Positions 46,254 to 58,400 of a stretch of DNA of 64,000 bases are shown here, piece after piece (the first letter of the stretch is position 1; every line of letters begins with the position of its first letter). Made by a program: the position numbers and the translations under genes. Under the pieces are notes generated by a model. It saw nothing but the letters and a program-made list of their open reading frames with translations. It did not search any database and was not told the DNA's origin. The stretch comes from Diospyros lotus (lineage: Eukaryota; Streptophyta; Magnoliopsida; Ericales; Ebenaceae). The DNA lies in the NCBI RefSeq assembly GCF_014633365.1, contig NC_068349.1:34858753-34922752 (forward strand). The letters are read 5' to 3'.

Positions 46254-48586
46254 ATGGCGGATGCAGGAGCAGCGGCAGCGGCAGCAGGAGCAAGTGGCGG
46301 AGGAGAGTACTGGTGGTGGTGGGCTGCCAGCACTGCCCAGTTTGCCGCCGGCATCAACTTCTACCGCAAAGGTTATTGCGGCGATTCTCGCCTCATGCCT
46401 TTGAAGGCCTTCGCCGTCGCCTCTCTCTTCGTCGGCGCCTCTGCCTCCGCCGCCCTTGCCTTTCTTCGTTCCTCCGGCATCCACTCCGTAAGTGTCCCCT
46501 CCTCTCTCTCTCTCTCGATCTAATATATTGACTCTATATATATATATATTTGTGGACGATGATGTTATTGATTCGTTCAAATATTTACGTGAAGTAAATG
46601 TGATGGGGCAAATGCAGCCAAAATGAAAGAATTAGGCAGAGTGTGATTGAAAAGGGCTTCGGCTTCGAGTTGCAAGTATTTTTATCTTTTGGAGGATGTT
46701 TATGTGTTTCTTCTTTTCCTAGGGTTGAGTTCTTCTACTCTGAATATGTGAACTTTTCATTATATCTATTAAAATTCAATCGATTCAAGCCCTATTCATA
46801 CTTGATTAATTAGAAGTACATTCTTTTTTTGCTCGGTATTTAGAGTTACATTCGGATTGAACACACAATTTCGACCTTCTTAGCCTTGCTCCCGAACCTC
46901 AGCTTGGACTCGTCCCTTAAGGTAGGACTCTATGAAGATGCTAAACCATTTGCGCGAACCAAGCTAAGCCTAAAAATTCCATTACTTGATTTGAGTCGGG
47001 TGGCTAATGCAGGACCATTACAGCTGGCTGTAACATACATTGGTAAATTTGCAGGACCATTACAGCTGTAAGATGCATTGGTGAATTTCACAACCATAAA
47101 TGTGTCAATGTATCACAGTAGAGTCTCATGAGGCACTTGATGCCTTATAGGTACATGTTAGTCATTATTAAGTTCCTGATATTCGTATGTAAGTTTTTAG
47201 GTATTCTTTGCCTCACTGGTGAGGCTTTTCTAGGTTCCCCCCTCCCCCCCACGCCCCCCCAAAAAATCAATTTTTCTTTGTGCTTTTTCAATGTTTTCTC
47301 TTGGTTTTCTTTGATTGGAAGTTTTAAGTGATTAGAGCCTCAACAATCTTATAAACTGGTTTGTATTCAGTACGCTAAGAAATGTGCGGGGACAATTAGA
47401 GTCATTTATTTAAGGAGGGATTATCTCTAGATCTAGCTCTTTATTAGTGGGAGGTTCCAGATAATAGTTTTTAGTGAATGTTTCAAATAGCTTTACGTTC
47501 TATTCTTTGACAGGTGTGCCTTCATTTCTCTTTTATATTCAACTGTCAGATGAACTTATTATAATTTCACTTGGAAGCTACTCCTACTCATAACTACACT
47601 TTTACCTTCACTTAACTCTTTTAACTTTTCTAGGGATTGGCTACATGTATCCTTTGCCATTCTGCTTTATCAATGTCATTCACGGTTAATCCATAATTAG
47701 GACTCTTTCTTCGTTATTTCAAACTTTCAATCCAAGTCAATTTGACCTCCTTAATTCTCTAGCAATACCCTCAATGTGAATGGTAGCTCTTTTAGTTGGG
47801 TTCCCGTGATGTAAATGCTGCCTTTAACTTCAATCTACTTCTGTTTCTTTATTTCCTGTGGACGATAGCAACCTGGTTCTCTATTGCATTTGTTAGTCAA
47901 TTGTTGGTAGCTTTATTTTGTGTTGTAATATCCTATATATCACATAGAATGCTCAGAAGCTTGATTGAAGCTATAAGATTTTCACTCAAGCTTCATTCGG
48001 AGGTGTGTTAGAGACGTGTAACAGATAGAGGTAGTCATGGAAGACGTGGTGGAAGGGAAATGCAAGATCTGTAGGACGATTGGAGATGCTTTGAATAGTC
48101 TGTGGAAAGGGATTGGGGAGGTTTTGGATGGCTTCACCAAATCCTTATGATTTGCTAAAGTAGTTGGTGAACCAAGGTTACTTCGGCTGCAGCTTTCTAA
48201 TTGGCAATGGCATTTGGAGTGGTCTTGTGTTTGCTCGTATAGTTTGGAAGAAGGATAATCTTTAATCGTTGTTCATGTGTGTAAAGGCATAGTGAAGACT
48301 ATAAATTGCATCCTGAGCATTGATATTATTGCTGAGAGGAGGAAAAAAAAAAGGGGTGCTATTAGGAAGGAGGTCATCTAGTCATCTTCAGAACTAAGAC
48401 TTTTTTTTTTTGCATGAACGGTCAGTCCATGAAGCACCATTTTTTTCTATTTGCTTTTTTTTTTTTTAGTTGCATTTACCTCGATTTTCGCTTATGGGCA
48501 GTGCAATCTTTCTTTTCCAGGTGGAGGACCTCAAGGAAGCGGGTGCAAATATAAGGACCGGACTAGGCATTCCGCCAAGGGCATGA
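46254..48586 (+). CDS. Small two-exon membrane protein, 99 aa
   Basis: Exon 1 is 46254-46487 (donor CACTCC|GTAAGT). Exon 2 is 48521-48586 after TCTTTTCCAG and encodes VEDLKEAGANIRTGLGIPPR-A and stop. The protein has an Ala/Gly-rich start, WWWW, then a hydrophobic pair of segments around residues 19-35 and 50-70, with FYRKGYCGDSRLMPLKAFAV between. It looks like a short plant transmembrane protein that I recognise as conserved but cannot name. The promoter's site II motifs hint at a mitochondrial or housekeeping role. I chose the MADAG start because the in-frame ATG at 46125 lies among promoter motifs and the MADAG context fits a compact protein. The intron is 2.0 kb. Confidence 0.8.
46488..48520 (+). 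other. Intron of the 99-aa gene
   Basis: It contains a ~45-bp tandem duplication (unit with TGCAGGACCATTACAGCT, about 47009-47090) and C-rich homopolymers near 47230-47262. No nested gene was recognised. Confidence 0.6.
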
Positions 48587-49456
48587 GATGAATAGCGTTT
48601 TCTTTGGTAAAAAACCTGAACAATTATGGAGAGCACTTGTTTCAATTTTCACCAACCATTTATACATTGTAGAAAGGATTCCATGCATTACTTACATACA
48701 TGGCCTCACCCTCATCCTATTTTTCTTTTTTCAACTACTAACTCATTGCATATTTTTTTGAGGGCATAATGCACGCTCTTCCTCCCCTGTGCTGAATTGC
48801 CCAAATTGAATTGGCTGGCGTGCAGATTCTCATGGATTATTACATTCGCCATCAGTTAGCTAGCTTAAAACTCGTCAAATCAAAGGTCACATCGCGCCAA
48901 TATTGAGCTGCTCTCAGAGTTACAAAAGGAGTTTTAAAGGAAAATATGATCCAACCAGGCTCATACTCCATCCTCTCATTGCTGAACAATACAAGCAATA
49001 ATGGCAAGTGTTGTACGGGGGGCTTGTTTTTCATGTTATGAACCATAATGAAACAATTGGCAAAATTGATGTCATTTTTACCAATCACCAAATTTTCCGC
49101 AAGCAAAGCACCCATTGATTCAGCCAACCTGTACCTTAAAACAAGGGCTCAATCCACAGTTCAATTCTGGGGATGTTAGAAGTGCCCAAATGACTTCCCA
49201 AGGAAACAGAAAAGGCACAATCCATCCGTCCATCCATCCATCCATTCATCTTCAAACAAGTTACACCATTTCAGCACATGTATTCTTTTGTAGCAAACTC
49301 TACCAGTAACCAAAATTTGGACTCTGCAAATTATGCTCCCCCGAGACATAAAATTTTGGAGAACCAACCATTAATGGAGTTGGAGTTGGGGTCACAGCTT
49401 TATACACAAAGAGACCATGAGACTGGCATACGCTGGACCATTGTTGCATATACCCT
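48587..49456. other. Convergent 3' flanks of the 99-aa gene and TIM21
   Basis: The two genes end facing each other with 870 bp between stop codons. The 3' UTRs probably occupy much of this. A (CCAT)n-like run lies near 49221-49245. No other gene. Confidence 0.5.
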
Positions 49457-52400
49457 TCAGGCTGGAACATAAGACTCGAGCATTAACTGCGCCGGAGAAG
49501 GTGACTTGATCTCTACAATCAAATATGTGAACTTCCATTGCTTGTCCACCTTGTCTCTGAACATCTCGGTATAAACTTTGCCGCCACCATGGGGCCCCCG
49601 AATATAGAAATTAACCTGTTTATCCAATTGGTTACACCAGCATAGAGATACATGTATATATAGTTTGGAATTTCAAGAACTACTGAGGATATCTTGACAA
49701 ACTTCAGGTCAGTAGGATGTTGTAACTGGAGGATCCGAAAAAAAAAAAAAACAGATATATTGTCCAAACTTGTGTACAGCAAGATTGCGTTGCACATACT
49801 TGGGATGTTATAATCTGACACACAATATTTGAGATTTTCCAAGCATTCAAAGAGTTACCTCAACATGTTCAACTCCATCCTCGTCAGTCCAAACCCTATT
49901 TGGAATCCGTTGGCGAGCAGCACGGTTCCTACTTTCCTGGCCATAGCCCGTAACAGGTGATCCAATTCTCACCCTGACCTGATATAGAGCAAAATTTTAA
50001 ATCATTTAGACCATGAAAAGGTCATGCCATCATCCACAAAATTATAAACCACCATGCAATCATTCACTATATTACAAACCTAGGCAGCCTGCATCGAGAT
50101 TTGTAAATGCCACAAAAATGTAGAAATGTGATGAAAACATTCAAAAAGTAATAACCGACGAATCATAGCTTCTCATAATTGCCCATCAAACCCCAAAAGC
50201 TGCTTCTTGGAAGTTTGCGAGGCACTAATATATCTATGCTAGCTCTAAGGTAAAGCTAGTGGGCAATGCCGTAGCAACATCTTATTAGCTCGTACACAAA
50301 ATGTGAAATAAGCACATATCCTTTCTAAAAGGTCATGTGAGGGAGCCCTGCCCTAAGTATGCACAATACAGTTCATGGGATTAGATATAACGGTGGGAAG
50401 GATGAGAGCTGTGACAGTTTTAGAGCTAGAAGCAATTGAGGATTGAGGTTACCAAGGACATGGAGAACCACTACATGCGGAAAGATCATGCAATGAAGGC
50501 CAGCCAACTTTGGCATGGCATGTGAATTTAGCAAGTGATCGAGTGGAAAAAAGCAGGTGACTGACTCCATGGATACCTCAACCCTGCTATTGGAGTGATC
50601 CTGCGGAATGGCACATGTATCCCATGTTGGACTTAGAGATGGGAGTAGCAAAGGTTCACTTGAGGGTATCACATTATGATCTTGTACTGGATCTTCGAGG
50701 GTTTAAAGATCTGATAAGGAGCTACGTGGAAAGGGGAGGGGGAGAGAGAATAAATGTGTCGACATTTTTTTCTATATGCAGAAAAAAGAAGTTACTTAAA
50801 AGAATATAATAAATAACATAAATATAAAGGACACAACAACAAACCAAGCCTTAGTCCCACTAAATGGGCCCAACTATATGGATTCTAACCCACCAATCAT
50901 CTGTATTTATAATTGCATCTTCTTAGAGTCAGCTTAAGAATATTTGTGGCTCTAGGCAAGAATTATTTTGGTGGTCCTTTAATAATATAAATAAATATTA
51001 AAAATTATTTAAAATTTACTTTGCTTGCTTTTTGAGATGCAAAATCACTAATTAAATTTTTGTATTCAAGTTTACAAAGCAAATCTTTTTCAATTGACAA
51101 TATAGACAAGAAGAAAAGATCTGAAAATGTAAGAATTAAATAAGCAAAAAAAGTGGAGAATCCACAACTAGGTTCTACAAATTAAAGTCATCGATTTACT
51201 TTTTTTTTTCTTTAATGCTCAGATCAATGCGGATTCCCTAGACGAAATTCTTGCCATCCAAATAATCGTTTTATCAAATTATCTTCCTAAAATAACATCA
51301 TTTCTTATTATTTTTTTTCCATTGCCTTGCTAGTTTACACCTCACTATTTATTGCTTAACATTGAAAAATAATCCGTGAACTTAGGGAGTTGAGGGAGCT
51401 TTTTCATCTAAATAACATCTCACTATTCATTGTCTAATATTGGGAAATGATCCGTTAACTTCGAGAGTTGGAGTCCACCTCGTCCAAATGGAACAATAAA
51501 ATAAACTGAGCATAAATTCAAACAAAAACCATCATGAAATAGAATTAGTGACTTTGCATATCAAAAAACAAAGGAAAAAAAATTAAACAATTAATGATTT
51601 TGGGGCCCTAGGCATAGTGGCCTATGCCTTGAGCCGGGCCTGCTTCTGTAAAGCCATTATAACTTAATATCATTTGAGAGTTTTTCATTAAGCTTTCTCT
51701 TGATCTTTCTCTAATCTCTTTTTCCTTTTACTACAAATTTTGAGGACATTTATTAGTTTTCTTCTCACATGATCAAGTCATCTTAATCACATCTCACATA
51801 TCTTATCCTTAATAAGAGAGTGGCTCTTATTATAAATAGCCTCATCTCTAACTTTGTTCTTTCTCGTATGCCCACATCCATCATAACATCATTATTTCAG
51901 ATATATTCATATTTTACACATGCTGATTTATTGGCCAATATCTTGTGCCATACAACACAAGTAGTTTTATAGTTGCTAGACAAAACTTTCCTTTCAAAAA
52001 ATTGGCCATCACATAAAATGCCAAAAGCACTTCTTCTGTTTAACAATTTCATCTTTATTCTGTAACATCCTCATGAACCTCCCCATATTTTTGGAAAATT
52101 GATCCAATATATCTTTATATTTCCTTGGACTGGATCTTCAAGGCTCAACAATATCACACTTCTATTTTTACCAAACTTACATTTCATATATTTCCTTTGG
52201 ATTATAGTATGTCTCTCCATACCTTGAACTTAAAGTTCACACCTTATTTTATATGCGTGCTTCATGAGCCCATCTATCACTAAAACAAAGAATTTTCTGA
52301 AAACTCTGGGCAGGCATTTTCTAAATCCATAAACACTATCTTTTTGTTTTTCTTCTAGACATTTCCATCAAGTGTCTCAAGAAGTATATATCACTTGCAT

Positions 52401-55400
52401 TGTTGACCTACTAGGTGTGAATGAAATCAACGGTCTTTCAGACAAATTAATTTCTGTTCTTTTGCACAATGACCCTCTTCCAAAATTCTGTGGTGCGGCT
52501 CATTAGCTTGATTCCTTTGTCTTTTCACAACTTCAAATATCTCTTTTATTCTTGTAAATATGCAATAGAATGTTATTTCTCCGTTCATCAAGCATCCTCT
52601 TCGATTTAAGAATCACATTGAATAGTTTCATTAACCATAAAATGCCTTCTCCAATTCATTTTCATTCTTTTATAGAGATATTATTTGCTTCAACTGTTTT
52701 ACCATTCTTCATCACTTTCATGGATTATTTCTCTTCTTTCAAACAAATACCTTTTATAGAATATATGATTGGAATCTGGTTCAAAATTACCAAGATGTTC
52801 TAAAATAATGTTTGTTTAACCACATTTATTGAATAGTTTCAAAAAACACTCGTGTGTGTGTTTGTGTGTGTGTTTATCCATCTTTGAGTCAAGTCAGATA
52901 AACACCTTTCACAAGCTTTTGACTTTGCATCATTGAGGGCCTTCTTTGCTTCCGTTTAATCCAAAATATGAATTCATGATGTTTGATCCAACAAATTTTG
53001 CATAGGTTATCAGCCACCAAAATATGAATTCATGATGTTTGATCCAACAAATTTTGCATAGGTTATCAGCCACCAACTTGACCTTGCTCCTATATCTTGG
53101 GACTGACTGTAACTAGACAAAATTCCTTCAACATTAGAAGGTGGTAAGAGGATTACTCAATCTAAATTTGGAGTTCTTTCTAGCCAAAATATATATTTTT
53201 AAACTTTTCAAATTAGGCCATGTCTATAACATAAAATGATAGAACACAAAATTTAAAAGTAAAATCTTAACATGTCATGAAATAAAGATTAAAAAAAAAA
53301 AGGATTGAGTAGAAGGGCCTTGTAAAATATTTTGCACTATGCACTGGTAAGAGAAAATGTAGGACGGGATAAATAGAAAAATATGGAAAAGAAATAAAAG
53401 AAAGCGTGAGTGCTATATATTAGAAAGGGTAATGCTAACCATTGCCTTAGGACAATGGTTAAGAAACATTAAATATACTTGTTTTTCAGACAATACTTAT
53501 TTATTATTGCTCATTTTTAGGTTTAGACTTTTTTATTGGTATGTAATAAAACAAATGCACTTATTGTAACAAAACCAACCAATAGAAAATGTTTAGAACT
53601 AAAAACTGTTAGTGATAGTGCCCTAAATGCTAGATTTACATTACATTGATGTATGTGAATGGCACTATTGATTATTCTTGATATTAATAAAAGATCATAT
53701 CTCTCCCTCTCATCTTTATGAATGAGTCCCTAGACTTCTTGGTAGACTTCCTACTCTCAAAAGTTTGAGACTATGTGACTTGGATATCTAGTCCAGAATT
53801 TTTTAAAAGTATTCTCGGTTCTTAGATTTATTAGAAGGGGACTATAATTAATCGATTGGTGGACTGGCACATAAGTTATTACCATTGTTTAGCATAGAGA
53901 TGTTAATGAGATGGGATGGTGAGTCACATGCTACATTGCATGGAATGCATACAATAACCATGCGGGTGGGTGTTGGAAAAACATCCACTGAATGTGACGC
54001 CTGCGACAGATCACATGGCTTATGGATTAATGATTTGTCACTGGCTCTCGATTGTGTATCTAGTCCTTTGATTAGAGGTGACATAGTGTCTTGTGCACTG
54101 GTGTCAGTGATTTGCCGTTGAGCGGAACCATTCAGTATAAGAGGTGGGAATGTTCTTTATGCAATCTTTGTGTAGTGGTGTATGGAGGTAGATTGTTTGT
54201 AGATAGGATCCATTGACCTCCATTCGTTGGGGGCAAACAATCTATGTAATCCATGTAAGTGATTGTGATTGGAAATCCCTTGGCCATGGTGAGCATGAGA
54301 TTGAAAAGAGTTCCAATGTCAGATTGGTTCTAACATGTTACCTCAATCATGTCATACTGGATCTATCATAGTTACCGAGTCCTATGGGTTTAATCAGTCC
54401 GTGACTCTCACTCGGTTGGGATGTTAGTCAGTGGAAAGACTATAGTGCACGATAATCGAGGAGCCTTAATAGGTTCATATGAAGTTGGACTGTGTTGCCA
54501 TTGGGATTGTCTTGAGTCCTAATTAGAGAATACTCAGGATCTCTTAGGATGCTCTGGGGATTTGGAGAAACCCTCTTAGTAGATCGATGGGATCGGTCGA
54601 CATCAAGGAGTTGACGTGTCCTGATTGCTAAATGGTTGTGAACCTAAAAAGTCACGCGCATATCAAATAATGTAGTGGATTAGTGATCCATTGCTATTAG
54701 TGTGTTTCTTGTCGCTGTTGGACAGTGATGTTGGTTGCTATATCATATGTGGGACACATGAATCTATGATTATGGGAGATGGCTATTGGATAGCAGGGCC
54801 TTAGAGGCAATTGGACGAAAATGGTGCTGTTAGACGGAATCGGTTGACAGGTTTATGGAGCGGTCGACCGTTTGGAAACAATCAACCAGTGCTCACATGC
54901 TGTCAACCGTTCGTGCTCTATCGATTGGTGCTTGAGATCATGTCAATCGTCTTGAAATGGTTGACCGATTTCCTCAAGCTGTTGACCATTTTTGCCATTA
55001 AATGCGATGCAACTTTGTCACATTAGAACATTAAATGCTCTGATGCAAATCATAAGAGACGGAATGGGAAGGGAGAGGCATGAGCAGCTGGTTGATAGAA
55101 GGGAAGGGGATTTGAAAGGGTTTGGTGGAGTAGAAGAAGGAACCCAATCGTGTGACACTTTCTCTCCACCTTCTCTCTTCTTCTTCCTTTGTTCTGCTTC
55201 TTCTTGCTTGTTGTCTGTCTCCTTCTTCTTCCTCTAAAGATGCGGCTTCTTCTTGTTCTTGCTCCAAGACAAGCCAGTGCAGCTTGTCACAGCAAAGGGG
55301 ATAATATTGTAATTAGTCCTTTAGTTAGTTGAGGTAGTTAGTTACTCAGGTGTATGGATTAGTGGATGTAGAGAATCATAGCTAAGTGCACATGGCCACT

Positions 55401-58400
55401 TGGCTAGCCAATTGGCTGTTCTAGAAAGATGTACTAACCGCCTCCCTTATAAATAAGAAGGCTACAATGAGGATGGGGATCATGTGAGAATTCTACACTG
55501 ATCTTTTCCCTCCTTTGCCTCTCTCAAATTCTGTCTCTCTTAATCCCTCTCTCTCTCTTTTCCCTCCCTTACTTCTCTTCTCCTTCTTTTCCGCCTACTC
55601 GACCTTCTCTCAATTACGGAAAGGCTCCTAATCAGATCGAGGGTCTAACACAGCTCCCTTCATCATCTTCTCCCTATAGAGTGGCTATTGGACAACCAAG
55701 AGGCAACCAAGAAGGGATTGCGCATAGCTCCAGATCACCTCCATCGAGAGGGTCCTAGCACGGCTCCGTTGGAGGCTTTCGTGGCAGCTTGGGCGTGGAT
55801 CGACTAGGTCCTCTACGTTTGCAGAGGAGGGCTGGTCACCCAAGTGCTTGTAGGTACGATGCAACTAGCTAGACAGAAATGGAGGAGAGCAACGCGTAGG
55901 CAACCAGCACCAATCTTCATCCGAAAGGTATACTGAAAAACCTCCTATGGCATGGGCTATTTATGTTTTGCATGTGGGTGATAGAACCGAGTCTTACAAG
56001 GTTGATTTTGGTTTCTACTGTGTGTGTTTTATGTTTCTGTTGCACTATTTTCTGTTGAAAAATGCTTTGAAAATAAAACCCTTGCATAGATCCACACCGG
56101 GTTGGTGTTTTTGGTGCGCCTTTGGCCGCTGCCTTTCAAAAACAACATATAATAAATTCGCATTGTCTGAAAAACAAGTGTATTTAATGCTTCCTAACTA
56201 TTGCCCTCAGGGCAATGGCTGCCATTACCCTAATAGAAAATAAAAGGTCAGCATGGTTTCACCAGCTCTTCTAGTTTTCTTCAGATTGTCCAATGCATAA
56301 ATGTTGACTGTTCCTAATTTATGCACCTTTAGTTCATGTGAATCAGTTTTTTATTTGATTTTATTATGGTATAAGATAGACATTTAGCCAACAAGCATTA
56401 AAAAAAAAAGCACACAATAAAAAAGAAAACAAGGTCTGAATATTCAGACACCAAAATAGTAAGACTATATATTCAAAGGATTACAAAATCCAAGTTGATT
56501 ATAACAAAAGGATCAGGATTTTAATAACTACAAAGCTCTCCCAAAATATCAGGAGAGACTGAGAATGCCATGTTTCTCTATCATGGTTAGAGATGGCTTC
56601 TAGCGGACATACGTACTTATACCTCTCCAAGACCAGATGAGGTGCAAGTCTTTTGAGCAAAGCCCATTGTAACAAATTCTCAATTCTACCCAGCAAGTCA
56701 TGAGATCCCACTAACCTCTTGTAGGGGTCATAGACTCATAGCACATGCAAGCACCCACCCCAGCAGCACTAATGGGGTGAGGGCATATTGGACCAGGGGA
56801 AGGCCATGTGCATTTGCTTTAGAAGGCATAGTTACATAAAAAGTTCCCTCATCCAACAGATTGACCTTGAGACCAAGGGCTAGATGGAGACGATGCCTTG
56901 ACTGTGCGCTAACTGCTAAGCCATTGCATGCATTAATTTCAACAATATAACTATATTATGGAATATTAACAAGTGATATCATTAGTTAGTTGTTAATACT
57001 AACACAAGGAGCCAATACCAATAGAAGGGGACAACATGACACCTATGTAGCTAGCAACTGAACCAGTTGAAGTTCACTGTTTACTATTTCACGCTCAACT
57101 ACTCGCTACAATGTAGTTTTCCACGACTCTACTCTCCTATAATATCATGTTTGTCCACATGTATATATGGCCATCCATCAATAATGATGTGAAATAAAAA
57201 AGGGTAATATAGGGAACAACAATAATTGGACTTTAATGAAATCCTATTCCCATGAAATCCAACCTTTTTTCAAGGGATTCCAAAAGGCCCCTAGTCCCTT
57301 ACATAGTGTTGGGAATGAAAGGATTTGATGGAATTTGTAGGGTTTGAAATGAATGGAATTTGATTTGGAAGGAATTGACAGAAAATAAGAGCATTTTGAA
57401 ATCACATGAATATGATAGGATTTCATGAGAATTGGATCTCATAAAACTTAATTATTTTATTTCTCATATTACTTTTTATTTTTCTCAGTTGCTATTGATG
57501 TGAGGCTGCAGACTTACCTATGGGTCAATACAATATAGCAGGAGACCTATTTTCTCTGATAATGGAAGATCTACATTCTTTATAAGACGTAGTGTTTTTT
57601 GAATTTTTTGCTAGTACAATCTCCCTTCTTTCTATTTTTCTGTATAGTTTCCTACAAGACATAACTACTTTCAAAGCTCCATATATCTCTTGTATTAACA
57701 ATTTTGCCTTATCCCTATATTAAATAATTTCACTACACTTACTCTTACAACTTTTATCTTAGTTCTACAGGTAGATTTTTATTCGTTCCGTTAATAATGT
57801 AAGAGCAAATATTGTTCTAAGTTAGCTTTCAAATTATCATTGTGTCTGGACATGATTTTATGAATTCATCTAAGCTAATATTCATTTAATGGTGGAAGCA
57901 CATTTTATTTATATAATCAATATAGTTCTTCAGTGGTGTCAACAAAGTTTATCTTTTCCAATTCCTTATCATACCAAACAAAAATAATGGATTTTTTTTT
58001 CATAAATTCTAATTAGTTCTGAGCACAAACAAATGACAGGGAACTTATGAAACCCATTCTTATGTTTCCTTATTGGCAAGAAAGGGGCTTAGACATATAT
58101 CTCAATCTAAAATTATTTTTTTCCTTCTTTTGTGAAACTTCTCTTCCTTAAAAAAGATATTCGAGGTTCATCTTAATTCTTTAAAACTCATGATGTCTCC
58201 AAAACCCATTCCACAACATTTGGTGCCTTCCTGTCTTTTACTTTCCCAGGAATGGCCCTGCTGGGGAAGTCATTGATGGAATCTTATTACTGGGAAGATA
58301 GGATTGCTATGTTTGGCATGTATATTTGAAAATTATAATAATACACCTATGACTTAAAAATTGAAATTTTATGTTCATAATAGAAATTTATTTAGTATTA

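Larger units (their letters stand above)
53427..56230. mobile_element. Mutator-like MITE (about 267 bp when insertions are excluded)
   Basis: The termini GGGTAATGCTAACCATTGCC and GGGTAATGGCAGCCATTGCC (right end, inverted) start ~69-bp TIRs that both end CTTGTTTTTCAGACAAT. The flanks are TATTAGAAA (53418-53426) and TAATAGAAA (56231-56239), a 9-bp TSD with one mismatch, the size expected for MULEs. The element is expanded to 2.8 kb by the LTR nested at 53607-56138. Confidence 0.83.

Noticed and set aside
46122..46580. Minus-strand open frame of 152 codons over the 99-aa gene
   Set aside because: Antisense shadow of a GC-rich exon with promoter motifs; no family match.
55031..55267. Glu-rich minus-strand open frame
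   Set aside because: It is the antisense of CT-rich sequence in the outer solo LTR.
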